Source: Providencia hangzhouensis (GTDB lineage: Bacteria; Pseudomonadota; Gammaproteobacteria; Enterobacterales; Enterobacteriaceae). From it: a stretch of 64,000 nt of DNA. The DNA lies in the NCBI RefSeq assembly GCF_029193595.2, contig NZ_CP135052.1, positions 2,418,001-2,482,000 on the forward strand, written 5' to 3'. The notes beneath the pieces are model-generated. The model saw only the letters and a program-made list of their open reading frames with translations, was not told where the DNA came from and did no database searches. Shown here piece after piece: positions 52,348 through 62,849 of the stretch (position 1 is its first letter; every line of letters starts with the position of its first letter). A program made the translations under genes and the position numbers.

Positions 52348-52376
52348 AACGCTTACTGAAAAATTCAGCAAGCGTT
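52348..52376 (-). terminator. Hairpin downstream of yhhJ
   Basis: AACGCTT and AAGCGTT with inner CTGAA/TTCAG form a long stem with one wobble pair, between the yhhJ stop and the ahpC promoter. Likely ends the yhiI-rbbA-yhhJ transcript. Confidence 0.65.
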
Positions 52377-52409
52377 TTATGCATTAATGGATGTTTTATG
52401 TACAGTAGG

Positions 52410-53537
52410 TTATGCCATGGTGGCAATCGTTTTGCGAAAACGAATGAGTGCGAGAGAAAAGAATACAGCACCAATAACAACAAGAACCGCAAATTGAGGC
52501 CAAACAATTTGGAAGCCAGCTCCGCGATATAAAATCGCTTGAGCAAGGCTAACAAAGTGCGTTGTCGGCATGGTTAACATAATGTCTTGAACAAGCTGAG
52601 GCATACTTTCTCGCGCTGTCATTCCGCCAGAAAGCATATTTAATGGCAATAACACTAAGATCATCAACAAACCAAACTGAGGCATGGAGCGTGCAATCGT
52701 CCCCATAAAAATACCAATCGACGTTGTCGCAAATAAACTCAAGGCCACCCCACACATAAACAATAAGATAGAGCCTTCGATTGGTACTTGTAGCAATGTT
52801 TTTACAACCAAAATTAAGGAAACACCAGATGCAATCAATACCACCAGCCCCATTGACCATATTTTCGACATCATAATTTCAAATGGCGTTAGTGGCATGA
52901 CCATCAAATGTTCGACGGTGCCGTGTTCCCGTTCGCGGATTAGTGCAGCGCCCGTTAAAACAATCGATAACATCGTAATATTATTAATGATTGCCATAAC
53001 AGAACCAAACCATGACTGTGTCAAGTTAGGGTTAAAGCGCATCCTCACTTCCAAATCAACAGGTAAACTTGCATTACTACGGTATTTTGCTAAAAATTCA
53101 TTCACTTCCCCTAAGGTAATATTTTGAATATAACTATTTCCTAAGAAGGCTTGGCTCATCCTTGTTGCATCAATATTTACCTGAATTTCAGGATGCCGTC
53201 CTGCAAGCACATCACGTTGAAAATTAGGCGGAATATCTAGCGCAAAAGTATATGAACCACGATTTAACAAACCATCAATTTGATCTGGCGTGATATCCGC
53301 GGGTGGTAAGAAATAAGGCGCATAAAAGCTATTGATTATCCGATTTGATAACTGTGACTTATCTTGGTCAGCAATCGCAATGGGCGCATTATGTAAAGAG
53401 CCAGGAGTTACCGTTGCGGACGAATAGATCGATACCGTAAAAGCAAAGACAATCAACGCTAGCATTGCTTTATCGCGGCCTAAACTGCGTAACTCTTTGA
53501 CTCCTAGGTTAAAAATATTCTGAATTTTACGTATCAT
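52410..53537 (-). CDS. yhhJ: ABC-2 type permease YhhJ
   Basis: 375 aa. Close to E. coli YhhJ (KELRSLGRDKAMLALIVFAF, RFNPNL..SWFG, LTGAALIREREHGTVEHLMV). A membrane helix near 20-40, a periplasmic domain, then five C-terminal helices. Operates with RbbA and the HlyD-like protein. Starts 2 bases after rbbA ends. Confidence 0.93.
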   Translation of the reverse strand: MIRKIQNIFNLGVKELRSLGRDKAMLALIVFAFTVSIYSSATVTPGSLHNAPIAIADQDKSQLSNRIINSFYAPYFLPPADITPDQIDGLLNRGSYTFALDIPPNFQRDVLAGRHPEIQVNIDATRMSQAFLGNSYIQNITLGEVNEFLAKYRSNASLPVDLEVRMRFNPNLTQSWFGSVMAIINNITMLSIVLTGAALIREREHGTVEHLMVMPLTPFEIMMSKIWSMGLVVLIASGVSLILVVKTLLQVPIEGSILLFMCGVALSLFATTSIGIFMGTIARSMPQFGLLMILVLLPLNMLSGGMTARESMPQLVQDIMLTMPTTHFVSLAQAILYRGAGFQIVWPQFAVLVVIGAVFFSLALIRFRKTIATMA

Positions 53538-53539
53538 CG

Positions 53540-56296
53540 CTATGCCTCCTGCTTTTTCAGGAATAAAACACTGAGCCCAATAACCAATGGAACAGTGATC
53601 AGTAATGGGATAAACGATGACTGTAAATCGAATAAATTTAGTCCCTTAGAGAAGGTTCCTCGCGTGATAGTTAAAAAGTGTGATGTTGGATAAACCATCC
53701 CAACCCAGCGGCCAATACCTTCCAATGATGAAACTGGGTCAATCATTCCTGAAAATTGTGTTGCTGGTATCAGAGTGATGATAGAAGTACCAAAAATTGC
53801 TGCAATTTGGCTTTTCATAAAGCATGAAATCAATAGCCCCATTCCTGTTGCAATACTGATATACAAAAATGCGGCCAAGGTTAACGTCAGAAAACTACCT
53901 TTAAATTCAACACCAAATATATAGACGGACAGTATGCAAAGTAATACAAAGTTAAACATGCCTAATAAAATATAAGGGAGCTGCTTTCCAAGTAAAAACT
54001 CTAATTTGGTGATCGGGGTGACATAAAGATTGATAATCGAACCAAGTTCTTTTTCCCGAACAACACTCAATGCGCTAAGCATTGCGGGGATCATCATTAA
54101 TAATAATGGAATAACTGCGGGAACAATCGCCGGTAAGCTACGAACATCTGGGTTATAACGATATCGGGTTTCAATGTCGATAGCTGGCATACCAGCAACG
54201 CCAACGGGTTGGCGAGCAGCCATCGTACTTAGCCATGCTAAGTGCATCGCTTGCACATAGCCACGCACAGTTTCAGCGCGGTTTGGCATCGCACCATCAA
54301 TCCACACGCCAATTTTAACGTTATTGCCGCGTGCAACGTCCCTTGCGAAGTTAGGCGGAATTTCAATCGCAACGGTAATCTTACCGCTACGCATACCAGC
54401 CTCTAAATCATCATAATCCTTGATTGGTGGTTGTTCGATAAAGTAACGTGAACCTGCTAAGTTCAGCGTATATCCTTGACTTAACCCCGTTTGGTCGCGA
54501 TCTAGTACGGAAAAACGTAAATTTTCGACATCCATACTAATACCGTAACCCATAATAAACATAAGAATTACAGTCCCTAATAACGCGAGTGTTGAACGCA
54601 CTGGGTCACGACGTAATTCCATCCCTTCTCGAATGGAATAACTGAATAACCGGCGTAAACTAAAACGTTTTTTTAACGCTTCGGTCGCTTGTTCTTTCAG
54701 TTCAGGGTCAACATGGAACTCAGGGGCAGTTTCTTGCCCTTGTCCTGCATCCCCCACAGCATCCTGTAAATAAGCAATAAAGGTTTCTTCAAGCGTGCCA
54801 AGGCCTCTTTTTTTGGTCAGGTTAGCAGGGGTATCACAATCTAAGACTTTACCTGCATGCATGAGTGAAATACGGTCACAGCGCTCTGCTTCATTCATAA
54901 AGTGCGTAGAAATAAAAATTGTGACACCGTCACGTCTTGATAGATCGACCATCAAATTCCAGAACATATCTCTGGCAACGGGGTCTACTCCCGAAGTTGG
55001 CTCATCGAGGATTAACATTTCAGGTTCATGAATAACTGCGACAGCTAAAGATAACCGTTGCCGGATCCCCAAAGGTAAATCGTCAGGCATTACGTCTCGC
55101 ACATCATCAAGTTCAAAACGCTGGCACATTTCGTCCACTCGCTGGGGAATTTTGTCCTCAGCTATATGAAAAAGCTTGGCGTGAAGTACGAGATTTTGCT
55201 CAACACTCAATTCACTATATAGTGAAAATGCTTGCGACATGTAGCCGACACGCTTACGTGTTTCGATATCTTTCGGATCTATTTCTTGACCAAATAGCCA
55301 TGCTTGCCCTTCACTGGCTTGTAATAAACCCGTCAACATTTTCATAGTGGTTGATTTACCACAGCCATTAGACCCTAAGAAACCAAAAATCTCCCCTTTT
55401 GGGATCTTAAAATTCACATGGTCAACAGCGACGAAGTTACCAAAACGCATAGTTAGGTCTTGGGCTTCAATAGCAATAATATTGTCTTCTGTGGTATCAC
55501 GTGGAGGGATCACGACTTTTTTGTGGCCACTGCGTTTTTCTTCAGGTAGTAATTCAATAAACGCAGCTTCAAGATCATCACATTGAGTTTGGGCTTTTAA
55601 TTCAGATGCATGACCTGTAGCGAGCACCTTGCCATCATCCATTGCCACTAACCAATCAAAGCGTTCGGCCTCTTCCATATAAGCCGTTGCGACCAAAACG
55701 CTCATATTGGTTTGTCGCAAACGAATGCGGTCAATTAAATCCCAAAATTGCGCACGAGATAACGGGTCAACCCCTGTAGTAGGTTCATCCAAAATTAATA
55801 AATCGGGATCATGAATTAGCGCACAGCATAACCCAAGCTTTTGTTTCATCCCTCCTGATAACTTGCCTGCTGGACGGTCTTTAAATGGCGCAAGCCCTGT
55901 ACTTTCAAGCAAATCCTGAATCCGATATTCACGCTCAGCTTTTGATTGGCCAAATAAGCGGCCAAAAAAGTCGACGTTTTCATAAACAGATAACGTATGG
56001 TAGAGGTTCTTCCCTAAACCTTGCGGCATGTAGGCGATGCGAGGGCAAACAGCTCTACGATGCTCAATATCACTCATATCACCATCAAGTACCGTTATTT
56101 GGCCTTGTTGAATCACTCTTGCCCCTGCAATCAGGGAGATCAGGCTTGATTTTCCTACACCATCAGGGCCAATCAACCCAACCATTTTTCTTGCTGGGAT
56201 GGAAAGTACAATGTCATCCAACGCACAATTGTCACCATAATGTTGGCTGACATGTTGTATATCGATAATCACATCACCCATCAGTTTATTGGTCAT
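53540..56296 (-). CDS. rbbA: RbbA-type double ABC ATPase with fused permease
   Basis: 918 aa. Two ABC domains (Walker [10 protein letters not shown] and [17 protein letters not shown] signature in the first, degenerate LPLGIRQR in the second; Walker B LLILDEPT and [10 protein letters not shown]) followed by a C-terminal ABC-2 membrane domain (about 570-915). E. coli RbbA is ribosome-associated and encoded in the same gene order. Here it may also belong to an export complex with YhhJ and the HlyD-like protein. Confidence 0.92.
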   Translation of the reverse strand: MTNKLMGDVIIDIQHVSQHYGDNCALDDIVLSIPARKMVGLIGPDGVGKSSLISLIAGARVIQQGQITVLDGDMSDIEHRRAVCPRIAYMPQGLGKNLYHTLSVYENVDFFGRLFGQSKAEREYRIQDLLESTGLAPFKDRPAGKLSGGMKQKLGLCCALIHDPDLLILDEPTTGVDPLSRAQFWDLIDRIRLRQTNMSVLVATAYMEEAERFDWLVAMDDGKVLATGHASELKAQTQCDDLEAAFIELLPEEKRSGHKKVVIPPRDTTEDNIIAIEAQDLTMRFGNFVAVDHVNFKIPKGEIFGFLGSNGCGKSTTMKMLTGLLQASEGQAWLFGQEIDPKDIETRKRVGYMSQAFSLYSELSVEQNLVLHAKLFHIAEDKIPQRVDEMCQRFELDDVRDVMPDDLPLGIRQRLSLAVAVIHEPEMLILDEPTSGVDPVARDMFWNLMVDLSRRDGVTIFISTHFMNEAERCDRISLMHAGKVLDCDTPANLTKKRGLGTLEETFIAYLQDAVGDAGQGQETAPEFHVDPELKEQATEALKKRFSLRRLFSYSIREGMELRRDPVRSTLALLGTVILMFIMGYGISMDVENLRFSVLDRDQTGLSQGYTLNLAGSRYFIEQPPIKDYDDLEAGMRSGKITVAIEIPPNFARDVARGNNVKIGVWIDGAMPNRAETVRGYVQAMHLAWLSTMAARQPVGVAGMPAIDIETRYRYNPDVRSLPAIVPAVIPLLLMMIPAMLSALSVVREKELGSIINLYVTPITKLEFLLGKQLPYILLGMFNFVLLCILSVYIFGVEFKGSFLTLTLAAFLYISIATGMGLLISCFMKSQIAAIFGTSIITLIPATQFSGMIDPVSSLEGIGRWVGMVYPTSHFLTITRGTFSKGLNLFDLQSSFIPLLITVPLVIGLSVLFLKKQEA

Positions 56297-57363
56297 TGTG
56301 GTAATCTCACCTCTAATTCAGCAGGCCAAGATTCATTAGGGTCTAAACGTACATAAGCTTTTCCGGGCAGCCCTGTTTTCACATATTCTAGATGTTGCTC
56401 TAATAATTCAGGCGAAATTCGTGCACGCACTCTGAACATTAATTTTAGGCGTTCATTTTGTGTTTCTACGGTTTTCGGTGTGAATTGAGCAACACTCGCC
56501 ACGAAAGTGGTTTTGGCTGGGATCACGATATTTGGTGCAGCGTCAAGTATGATGTGAACATCACTGCCTAAGGCAACTTTTCCTGCATCTTCAGTCGGTA
56601 AGAAAAATGTCATATACACATCACTTAAATCGACCATGTTCAAGACTCGCCCGCCAGCGCCAAGTACCTCTCCAGGCTCAGCGACACGATATTGAATACG
56701 CCCGTTTCTTGGCGCTTTTAGAATACTGTCATCTAAGTCCGCAATAATACGGCGTTCCGTTGCTGTCGCTGCATCAACACGGTTTTTCGCTTGGACTATA
56801 CCAGCGCTTGCAGAATCAATGGCTGATGTCGCGGCGGCAACTTGAGCTTTTGATGCTTCCAGTGCTGCACGAGAGCCTTGCATCTGTGCTGTATCATCAT
56901 CGACTTGTTGCTGAGATACGGCGTTGGTTCTCACCAAAGCTCTAGAACGATTTAACCGTTTTTGCGCTGCGTCTAACTCCGCTTCACGTTGACGAACAAC
57001 AGCTTGGGCTGCAACTTTTTCGCTTTTACGTTGCGCTAAAGCAGACTCGGCAGTGGTCACTGCACTGATGGCTTGGCGTAATTGTGCCTGTACTTCATGG
57101 AGTTGCTCTTGGAGTGCTCGCGTATCCATACGAGCAAGTTCTTGCCCTTCTTTAACAAAATCCCCTTCTTTTACATTAATCGTTTCAATACGTCCTGCTG
57201 TCTTAGTGGCAATATCAATTTCTGTTGCTTCTATACGGCCGTTACTTTGAGAGAATCCAGCGGGTAGACCACCTGAATTAACATTCCAGTAATAGAAACC
57301 ACCCGCAACAATAATTAATATTAAAATGATGTAAAAAGATACTTTTTGTTTATTTATTTTCAT
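56293..57363 (-). CDS. HlyD-family membrane fusion protein, YhiI-like
   Basis: 356 aa. N-terminal anchor ([20 protein letters not shown]), barrel segment [20 protein letters not shown], long coiled-coil hairpin (about 75-210) and closing barrel. Links the ABC transporter to the periplasm. ATG 57363 with AAAGGG upstream; its stop overlaps rbbA (ATGA). First gene of this operon. Confidence 0.9.
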   Translation of the reverse strand: MKINKQKVSFYIILILIIVAGGFYYWNVNSGGLPAGFSQSNGRIEATEIDIATKTAGRIETINVKEGDFVKEGQELARMDTRALQEQLHEVQAQLRQAISAVTTAESALAQRKSEKVAAQAVVRQREAELDAAQKRLNRSRALVRTNAVSQQQVDDDTAQMQGSRAALEASKAQVAAATSAIDSASAGIVQAKNRVDAATATERRIIADLDDSILKAPRNGRIQYRVAEPGEVLGAGGRVLNMVDLSDVYMTFFLPTEDAGKVALGSDVHIILDAAPNIVIPAKTTFVASVAQFTPKTVETQNERLKLMFRVRARISPELLEQHLEYVKTGLPGKAYVRLDPNESWPAELEVRLPQ

Positions 57364-57673
57364 ACCATCCCTTTCCATTAAATGAGAAAACAAGGAACAA
57401 CAATTATTTTGATTATTAACCTGGTGATTATTAATAAAATGACATAACTGTCTCTATACGAAATAAATACCCTTAAAACTAAAAATATTATTTTTATTTA
57501 AAACTTGGCCAAGTAAGTGTTAGCACTACCATTAAATTGGCTATCTATTTAATTTAATGGCATTTTATCAACATTTGGTTTAAGTTTAGTTGCCTTATGT
57601 CACAAAAAAACAGAATAAACTCACAAAAATCAGGATAAGGCATTAATTGTACATATTTAATTCAAAATAAAAA
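57364..57673. other. Intergenic region upstream of the yhiI-like gene
   Basis: AT-rich and without a gene. It must contain the minus-strand promoter of the yhiI-rbbA-yhhJ operon; no boxes or operators could be assigned reliably. Confidence 0.4.
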
Positions 57674-57707
57674 AATAAAGCCAGTAACTTAATTTACTGG
57701 CTTTATT
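57674..57707 (-). terminator. Strong intrinsic terminator of the acetyltransferase gene
   Basis: AATAAAGCCAGTAA and TTACTGGCTTTATT form a perfect 14-bp stem with a 6-base loop, followed by a T-rich tract on the minus strand. Confidence 0.92.
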
Positions 57708-57733
57708 CAACGATGTTTGAATATGAATAAATA

Positions 57734-58210
57734 TTAGCTTGCGAATGCAGCAATCACGTTTTCATCCATTCGGTAACGAACCCATTCATCTTGCGGTTCT
57801 GCGCCAATACTTTTATAAAAATCAATTGCTGGCTGGTTCCAATCTAAAACACTCCATTCCAGCCGTTGGCACTTTCGTTCTACGGCTAACACTGCAATAT
57901 GCTTGAGTAACTTCTTTCCTGCACCCGCGCCACGAAAATCTGGGGAGACATACAAATCTTCTAAATAAATACCATTATTCCCTAACCATGTTGAATAACT
58001 CGTAAAAAATACGGCATACCCTGCTGGCTGGCCATCCACATAACAGATTAAGGCTTCTGTGCTTGAATTCGCTCCAAATAAGGAATTTTCAATATCAGCT
58101 ACCGTGGCTTTAACTTCGTGACGTGCTTTTTCATAATCTGCCAATTCAATGATCATATCTAATATCAAAGCAGCGTCATCACATGTTGCGGGTTTTATTT
58201 CTACGTTCAT
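57734..58210 (-). CDS. GNAT acetyltransferase, SSAT-like
   Basis: 158 aa. IYLEDLYVSPDFRGAGAGKK is the acetyl-CoA motif; RLEWSVLDWNQPAIDFYKSI and WVRYRMDE follow, as in polyamine/diamine acetyltransferases. Substrate not proven. Another SSAT-like gene is at 7900-8358; the two are not close copies. ATG 58210 is preferred over upstream ATGs for its fit to the family N terminus (VEIKPATCDDA). Confidence 0.85.
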   Translation of the reverse strand: MNVEIKPATCDDAALILDMIIELADYEKARHEVKATVADIENSLFGANSSTEALICYVDGQPAGYAVFFTSYSTWLGNNGIYLEDLYVSPDFRGAGAGKKLLKHIAVLAVERKCQRLEWSVLDWNQPAIDFYKSIGAEPQDEWVRYRMDENVIAAFAS

Positions 58211-58366
58211 TTGGGGCTCTCTTGTTTTTTGAATCATGATTTTAAACGCTACATAGCAAGAACCCAATTCACAGCAATATTATTCATTTCTTCGCGCATG
58301 ATATAAGTAACATTTATACCTGTATATGCTTTTTCCTATAATAATCAGAGAGCGCATTTTCGGACC

Positions 58367-58396
58367 TTGTTGGTTAAATAACATATTAGCTATAAT
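58367..58396 (+). promoter_or_regulatory. Promoter of the ABC-F leader transcript
   Basis: -35 TTGTTG (58367-58372), 18-base spacer, -10 TATAAT (58391-58396). About 40 bases from the leader peptide start. Confidence 0.65.
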
Positions 58397-58438
58397 TCTC
58401 TCATCGATTAACTAAATGAATATTAAGGAGGCTAATTT

Positions 58439-58522
58439 ATGTTGTTGTGTGATCTTATTGAATATTCACACTTCTTTGGTAATCGCCAGAGCTCAGGCTT
58501 TCACAGTTTTATACTGCGATAA
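58439..58522 (+). CDS. 27-aa leader peptide upstream of the ABC-F gene
   Basis: ATG 58439 to TAA 58520-58522, encoding 27 residues starting MLLCDLIEYSHFFGNRQSSG and ending FHSFILR. AAGGAGG lies seven bases before it, by far the strongest ribosome-binding site in the area and stronger than that of the ABC-F gene. The last third of the frame pairs with downstream sequences (GCTCAGGC with GCCTGAGC), so ribosome position on it would control folding. Not a known peptide; I infer a leader for attenuation. Confidence 0.7.
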   Translation: MLLCDLIEYSHFFGNRQSSGFHSFILR

Positions 58523-58602
58523 CCCTGCCTGAGCGAAGCCACTAAAGAAAATCTTCCCTCAGCTTACTGGGTTGTCGTTACGACTATACCCTGGCGTTTT
58601 TT
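58484..58602 (+). terminator. Terminator-like leader structure (attenuator) before the ABC-F gene
   Basis: CGCCAG (58484-58489) pairs with CTGGCG (58591-58596), directly before T6 (58597-58602); within it GCTCAGGC (58491-58498) pairs with GCCTGAGC (58527-58534) and GTCG (58573-58576) pairs with CGAC (58581-58584). A ribosome stalled in codons 16-20 would open the outer stem. Confidence 0.6.
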
Positions 58603-58623
58603 CGCCTAAAATTTGAGTAAGCT

Positions 58624-60369
58624 ATGAGCACTTTATTAACTGTAAAATCATTAAATTACGATACTTCAACCTCTACCTTATTAAGCGATATTTCTTTTAC
58701 CATCCAACAAGGTGACCGCATTGGTTTAATTGGCCATAACGGGAGTGGAAAAAGTACATTATTGAAGCTAATAACCCAACAACTGTTTCCTAATAGTGGC
58801 AGTATTACCTATGCAAATCATTGTGTTACTGCTTATATTGAACAACATTTACCCGATGAAATCGCTTGTTTGACTCTGATTGATGCGCTTGTTCAAAAAC
58901 TCCCTGAACAAGATAAAGTCACTGAGCGCTGGCGGGCTGAAGTTTTATTATCAGAATTAGGTTTTACACCTGAACAATGGGAACAAAAAGCGAATGCCAT
59001 CAGTGGAGGACAACATACACGTTTGCTGCTGGGGCGTGCTTTAATTGAACAACCCGATTTACTGTTACTCGATGAACCTAGTAATCATTTAGATTTGCCC
59101 ACACTGATTTGGTTAGGTAATTTCTTACAGTCATGGAAAGGGAGTTTTGTGCTAGTTTCCCATGACCAATCGTTATTAGATAAAGTCAGTAACTGTACTT
59201 GGATTTTACGAGATAAATCATTACATTTTTATCGGTTACCTTGCAGTGCAGCACGGCAAGCATTAAGTGAAAAAGACATCACTGATGCACGTCGTAATCA
59301 AGCCGAGCAAAAAGAAATTGACCGTATTGCATCAAGTGCCAAGCGCTTAGCGATTTGGGGGCATGTGTATGACAATGAAGCCTTATCACGCAAAGCTAAA
59401 CAGATGGAAAAACATATTGACCGTCTTAAAGATGCCCAAACTGAGCTAACTGAAGGCTATCAATGGAAGCTTGCTTTAAATGGCAAAGCTATTCCTGCAG
59501 ATAGAGTTTTAGAGTTGGAAAACACCGTTGTTTCAACACCGAATGGAAATCAGTTATTTAAAACGGCATTTCATCAAGTGAAAAGTGGTGATCGTATCGC
59601 TATCATGGGAGCCAATGGCTGTGGTAAATCAACACTATTACGTCTACTTTGGCAACATTATCAACAAGATTTACGCTATAGCTCACAATTGAAGTTTCAT
59701 CCAGCAATTCGTGCTGGTTATTATGACCAACAATTAGAGCAGTTAAATGATAATGATAGCCTATTAGATGCACTACGTCATTTTTCACCTTTAACCGATG
59801 AACAACGAAAAATGGCATTGATTGGAGCGGGTTTTGCCTATAATCGTCACCAACAGAAAGTGGCAACACTGAGCGGTGGTGAACGCGCTAGATTATTGTT
59901 TATTGGTTTAAGTTTAGCTCAGTATGAGTTGATTTTGTTAGACGAACCTACCAATCACCTTGATCTAGAAGGTAAGGAAGCGCTTTGTGAGCAAATTAGC
60001 TTATTTTCTGGGGTATTATTGGTTGTAAGCCATGATAAATGGCTCATTGAAAATAGCTGCCAACGCTTCTGGTTTATCGATGATAATCGGCTAGAGGAAT
60101 ACCTTAATGCTGATGATATTTATCATAAAATCGAGCAGCAATCCCAGCAAGTGTTAACGTCTACGCTTGGGGAAAATGCCCCTTCTAAATCAACGATTGA
60201 AATTCTCAGTAAGGAAGCTACTCATGAAGATGAGTTGTTAGAAACATTGCTGATATTGGAGCAAAAGCTACTTGCGGATCAAAAACGCAAATTAAACCAC
60301 CAAAAACCGCAATTACAGCAGCAGTGGATCAACGAAATAGCCCAAATACACGCTAAATTGGGCTTGTAA
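58624..60369 (+). CDS. ABC-F family ATPase
   Basis: 581 aa with two ABC domains and no membrane segments. First domain: Walker A GHNGSGKST, ISGGQHTRLLLGRAL, LLLLDEPSNHLD; linker with charged helices (about 225-280), then GANGCGKST, LSGGERARLL and LILLDEPTNHLD. ABC-F proteins act on ribosomes; some confer resistance to ribosome antibiotics. It does not match EttA, Uup, YheS or YbiT closely by eye. The leader peptide with an attenuator upstream is typical of resistance-type ABC-F genes, so this is a candidate but unproven. Confidence 0.88.
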   Translation: MSTLLTVKSLNYDTSTSTLLSDISFTIQQGDRIGLIGHNGSGKSTLLKLITQQLFPNSGSITYANHCVTAYIEQHLPDEIACLTLIDALVQKLPEQDKVTERWRAEVLLSELGFTPEQWEQKANAISGGQHTRLLLGRALIEQPDLLLLDEPSNHLDLPTLIWLGNFLQSWKGSFVLVSHDQSLLDKVSNCTWILRDKSLHFYRLPCSAARQALSEKDITDARRNQAEQKEIDRIASSAKRLAIWGHVYDNEALSRKAKQMEKHIDRLKDAQTELTEGYQWKLALNGKAIPADRVLELENTVVSTPNGNQLFKTAFHQVKSGDRIAIMGANGCGKSTLLRLLWQHYQQDLRYSSQLKFHPAIRAGYYDQQLEQLNDNDSLLDALRHFSPLTDEQRKMALIGAGFAYNRHQQKVATLSGGERARLLFIGLSLAQYELILLDEPTNHLDLEGKEALCEQISLFSGVLLVVSHDKWLIENSCQRFWFIDDNRLEEYLNADDIYHKIEQQSQQVLTSTLGENAPSKSTIEILSKEATHEDELLETLLILEQKLLADQKRKLNHQKPQLQQQWINEIAQIHAKLGL

Positions 60370-60375
60370 CCGATA

Positions 60376-60409
60376 CCCCTGGTTACGTTAAGTGATCAGG
60401 GGATTTTTT
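60376..60409 (+). terminator. Intrinsic terminator of the ABC-F gene
   Basis: CCCCTG and CAGGGG stem followed by ATTTTTT. It starts just after the stop codon. Confidence 0.85.
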
Positions 60410-60593
60410 ATGAAGTTATATATTGATATAGGATCATAGCTAAAGTTTACAAAATAATTATATGCACCCTAAAATTTACCTTATTGATGGAATAATAGAA
60501 GACTGAGTCGCGTTATTCATCAATAAGAAAATAAATAAGGTTTATTCTTTATGTCTTTTAAGTGAATAAAGATTTTGTAAACTATCTAATTGG
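60410..60593. other. Intergenic region between the ABC-F and the 67-aa gene
   Basis: AT-rich; nothing recognised. Confidence 0.3.
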
Positions 60594-60797
60594 TTATTTT
60601 ATTTTTTGTTTCTTTGCTCGCTTAAAATATGAAGTTGGCACATTAGGGCATACAACCTCTTTAAATTTAACGTCTTTATTCGCCTTCACAGACGGTTCAT
60701 TTTCAGATGAAACCGGGGCGTTGCTCTGTGGTATTTTGCTTGTCTCTTTCATATATAAACGCTCTTTTGCTTGTATAATATCATTCGTTTTAGCCAT
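60594..60797 (-). CDS. Small hydrophilic protein (67 aa) cotranscribed with padR
   Basis: 67 aa, starts MAKTNDIIQAKERLYMKETS and ends with a Lys-rich tail (YFKRAKKQKIK) containing one Cys. The ATG lies within the end of padR and has GAGGG eight bases before it, so translation is coupled. Function unknown. Confidence 0.6.
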   Translation of the reverse strand: MAKTNDIIQAKERLYMKETSKIPQSNAPVSSENEPSVKANKDVKFKEVVCPNVPTSYFKRAKKQKIK

Positions 60798-61341
60798 TTG
60801 ATTTTCCCTCTGCCACTAACACTGCATTGACTTGCTCAATACGTTCCACTGCTCGGTTAATGATCTCAACGACTCTTGTTGTCTCTTCTTTCGTCAACTG
60901 TTGTATCACGATTTGGTGTCTCAACAATGACTTAAATTTATCTACAGCGCATTCAATTTCATTAGCGAATTGATTACCTGCTTTTAATTCCTGAGCATAT
61001 TTTAATTTTAGTTGAACTTCTGCCAATATTTCAGCTTTGAGTAATAAAAAACAGCGACCTTCTGGCGTTATGACATAACACTTACGCCCTTTTCCATTAT
61101 CTTTACCCGCCGAAATAAACCCTAACTCCTCTAATAACGTCAGAGTTGGATATATCACACCTGGGCTTGGGCAATAAAAACCTGCCGTTTCTTCTGCAAT
61201 TTTTTTTATTAGCTCATAACCGTAATTAATTCCCCCTGTCAGTAAATGTAGGATATAAATCCTTAACTGTTTAGGGTTAAACATACGACTGACACTTTTA
61301 CCGTTGCACAAACACGGCTCGAGTTGTTGTTCATTTGCCAT
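60790..61341 (-). CDS. PadR-family transcriptional regulator
   Basis: 183 aa. The PadR HTH (LRIYILHLLTGGINYGYELI; PSPGVIYPTLTLLEELGFI; KCYVITPEG) is at about 25-95. The N terminus carries CLCNG, which could bind metal, recalling E. coli YqjI, a Ni-responsive PadR protein, but the His-rich YqjI N terminus is absent. Function by similarity only. Its leader has palindromes and a Fur-like box. Confidence 0.85.
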   Translation of the reverse strand: MANEQQLEPCLCNGKSVSRMFNPKQLRIYILHLLTGGINYGYELIKKIAEETAGFYCPSPGVIYPTLTLLEELGFISAGKDNGKGRKCYVITPEGRCFLLLKAEILAEVQLKLKYAQELKAGNQFANEIECAVDKFKSLLRHQIVIQQLTKEETTRVVEIINRAVERIEQVNAVLVAEGKSNG

Positions 61342-61373
61342 TAAAATTCTCAGTGGTTATTTATATAAAAACC

Positions 61374-61463
61374 GATATATCTAATATGATAGTTACTTTT
61401 ACAGAAAATGCCAGCTTTAGATATATCTATTTTTATGCATAACGTGCTAATGATAATCATTCT
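61374..61463. promoter_or_regulatory. PadR leader: repeated GATATATCTA elements and a Fur-type box
   Basis: GATATATCTA at 61374-61383 recurs at 61420-61429 within a palindrome TAGATATATCTA (61418-61429), fitting an autoregulatory operator. GCTAATGATAATCATTCTT (61445-61463) matches the Fur consensus GATAATGATAATCATTATC at 16 of 19 positions. Confidence 0.6.
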
Positions 61464-61576
61464 TATATGGATTATACCGACTAAATGTCGACACAACAGT
61501 AAAAAATGTGCGGTAAATTGTCTAACTGAGTAAAGTTGGCAATAGATATGAAATTAACCTATTTTTGAAGTGATAA

Positions 61577-61603
61577 AGCCAGCCGTCGGTATGTTGGCTG
61601 GCT
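61577..61603 (-). terminator. Intrinsic terminator of tyrP
   Basis: AGCCAGCC and GGCTGGCT, an 8-bp stem with an 11-base loop, directly downstream of the tyrP stop on the minus strand. Confidence 0.85.
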
Positions 61604-61620
61604 ATAGAAGCGAAGTACAA

Positions 61621-62829
61621 TTACCCAATATTAGGTAATATGTTGAAAACAATCCCTAGCTGAACACCAATGACTATAATTCCACAAATAAATACTAATG
61701 AAAGACCTAATCCACCGCCTAACACTTGATATTTCCGTTGGTTTAATGTTCTTGATTTAAATGCCATAGCACTAGGTAATAATAAAGCCAGTATTGAAAG
61801 TGCGATTGCGGCATACCCTAACGCCATCACAAACCCTTTAGGATAAAATAAAGCAAAAACTAGTGGTGGTCCAAAGGTGAGCAAACCTGTTTGTAGACGC
61901 CCTGACGCATTATCTTGACGTTTAAATAAATCCGCTAGAAAGTCAAATAACCCCAAAGCAACACCAAGGAAAGATGTCGCAAGCGCCAAACTCATAAACA
62001 TTTGTGCAATTAACTCTGTTTTTCCTGATTGAGCCACATCTTTAATTGCATCTAATAATCCATTAAGCCCTGCGTTTTCCGCCAAAATACCAACAAATGT
62101 GGTTGTACCAATACTCCCTAATGTTGCGATTTGCCATAAAATATAAGCAATCAACGGGATAGCACTTCCGATAATAAAAATAACCCGCAATTTTTTGACA
62201 TCTCCCCCCATGTATTTAACGATACTTGGGACGCTACCATGAAAACCAAAGGAGGTAAAAAACACCGGTATAGCAGATAAAATAAGTACTTTTTCAGTTG
62301 GGGCAGCTAATAAATTTTGTTGCTCAACATGCGGCATCATTAATGCCAATATAATGACTAAGAAAACAATTTTTGCAGCAAATAAAATACGGTTGATAAA
62401 ATCTACGGATGAAGTCCCGAAACATACAACTCCCCCACCAATGACGGTAAATACAACAATTCCCATCCAATCTGCCATTTCAATAGCAAAACTACTTTTC
62501 AAATTTGATGTAATGATTTCCCCTGCTCCACTGACATAAGCTGCTGTCAATGCATACATCAGGAACATCATACTAAAACCCGTAATAAATTTGCCACTAG
62601 AGCCTAAGTACCGTTGTGCAACACTACCGATCCCAGTTTCGTGAGATTCATGTTGATAAACTTCGACCAAAAGTAACGCCGTGTAGCACATCAATGCCCA
62701 CAACACTAATAACATAGCGAGGCTCACTAAGAAACCATTACCCGCGGCAGCGATAGGCATGGCTAACATACCTGCGCCAATCGTAGTACCTGCAACAATA
62801 AATACACTACCAAGTGTGCGATTTTTCAT
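61621..62829 (-). CDS. tyrP: Tyrosine-specific transporter TyrP (HAAAP family)
   Basis: 402 aa, 11-12 membrane helices. [20 protein letters not shown] at the N terminus is the family signature, then [20 protein letters not shown] in the central loop. The neighbouring tyrDC indicates exchange or uptake of tyrosine for decarboxylation to tyramine. Follows tyrDC by 20 bases as an operon. Confidence 0.93.
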   Translation of the reverse strand: MKNRTLGSVFIVAGTTIGAGMLAMPIAAAGNGFLVSLAMLLVLWALMCYTALLLVEVYQHESHETGIGSVAQRYLGSSGKFITGFSMMFLMYALTAAYVSGAGEIITSNLKSSFAIEMADWMGIVVFTVIGGGVVCFGTSSVDFINRILFAAKIVFLVIILALMMPHVEQQNLLAAPTEKVLILSAIPVFFTSFGFHGSVPSIVKYMGGDVKKLRVIFIIGSAIPLIAYILWQIATLGSIGTTTFVGILAENAGLNGLLDAIKDVAQSGKTELIAQMFMSLALATSFLGVALGLFDFLADLFKRQDNASGRLQTGLLTFGPPLVFALFYPKGFVMALGYAAIALSILALLLPSAMAFKSRTLNQRKYQVLGGGLGLSLVFICGIIVIGVQLGIVFNILPNIG

Positions 62830-62849
62830 ATTGAGATCCTAACAATCAA

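Noticed and set aside
52289..52555. Minus-strand open frame overlapping the end of yhhJ
   Set aside because: Lies largely in the yhhJ 3' end and over the hairpin and OxyR-type region; no similarity and no ribosome-binding site.
60562..60801. Plus-strand hydrophobic open frame opposite the 67-aa gene
   Set aside because: Shadow of the minus-strand gene that has a coupled start and a good ribosome-binding site.
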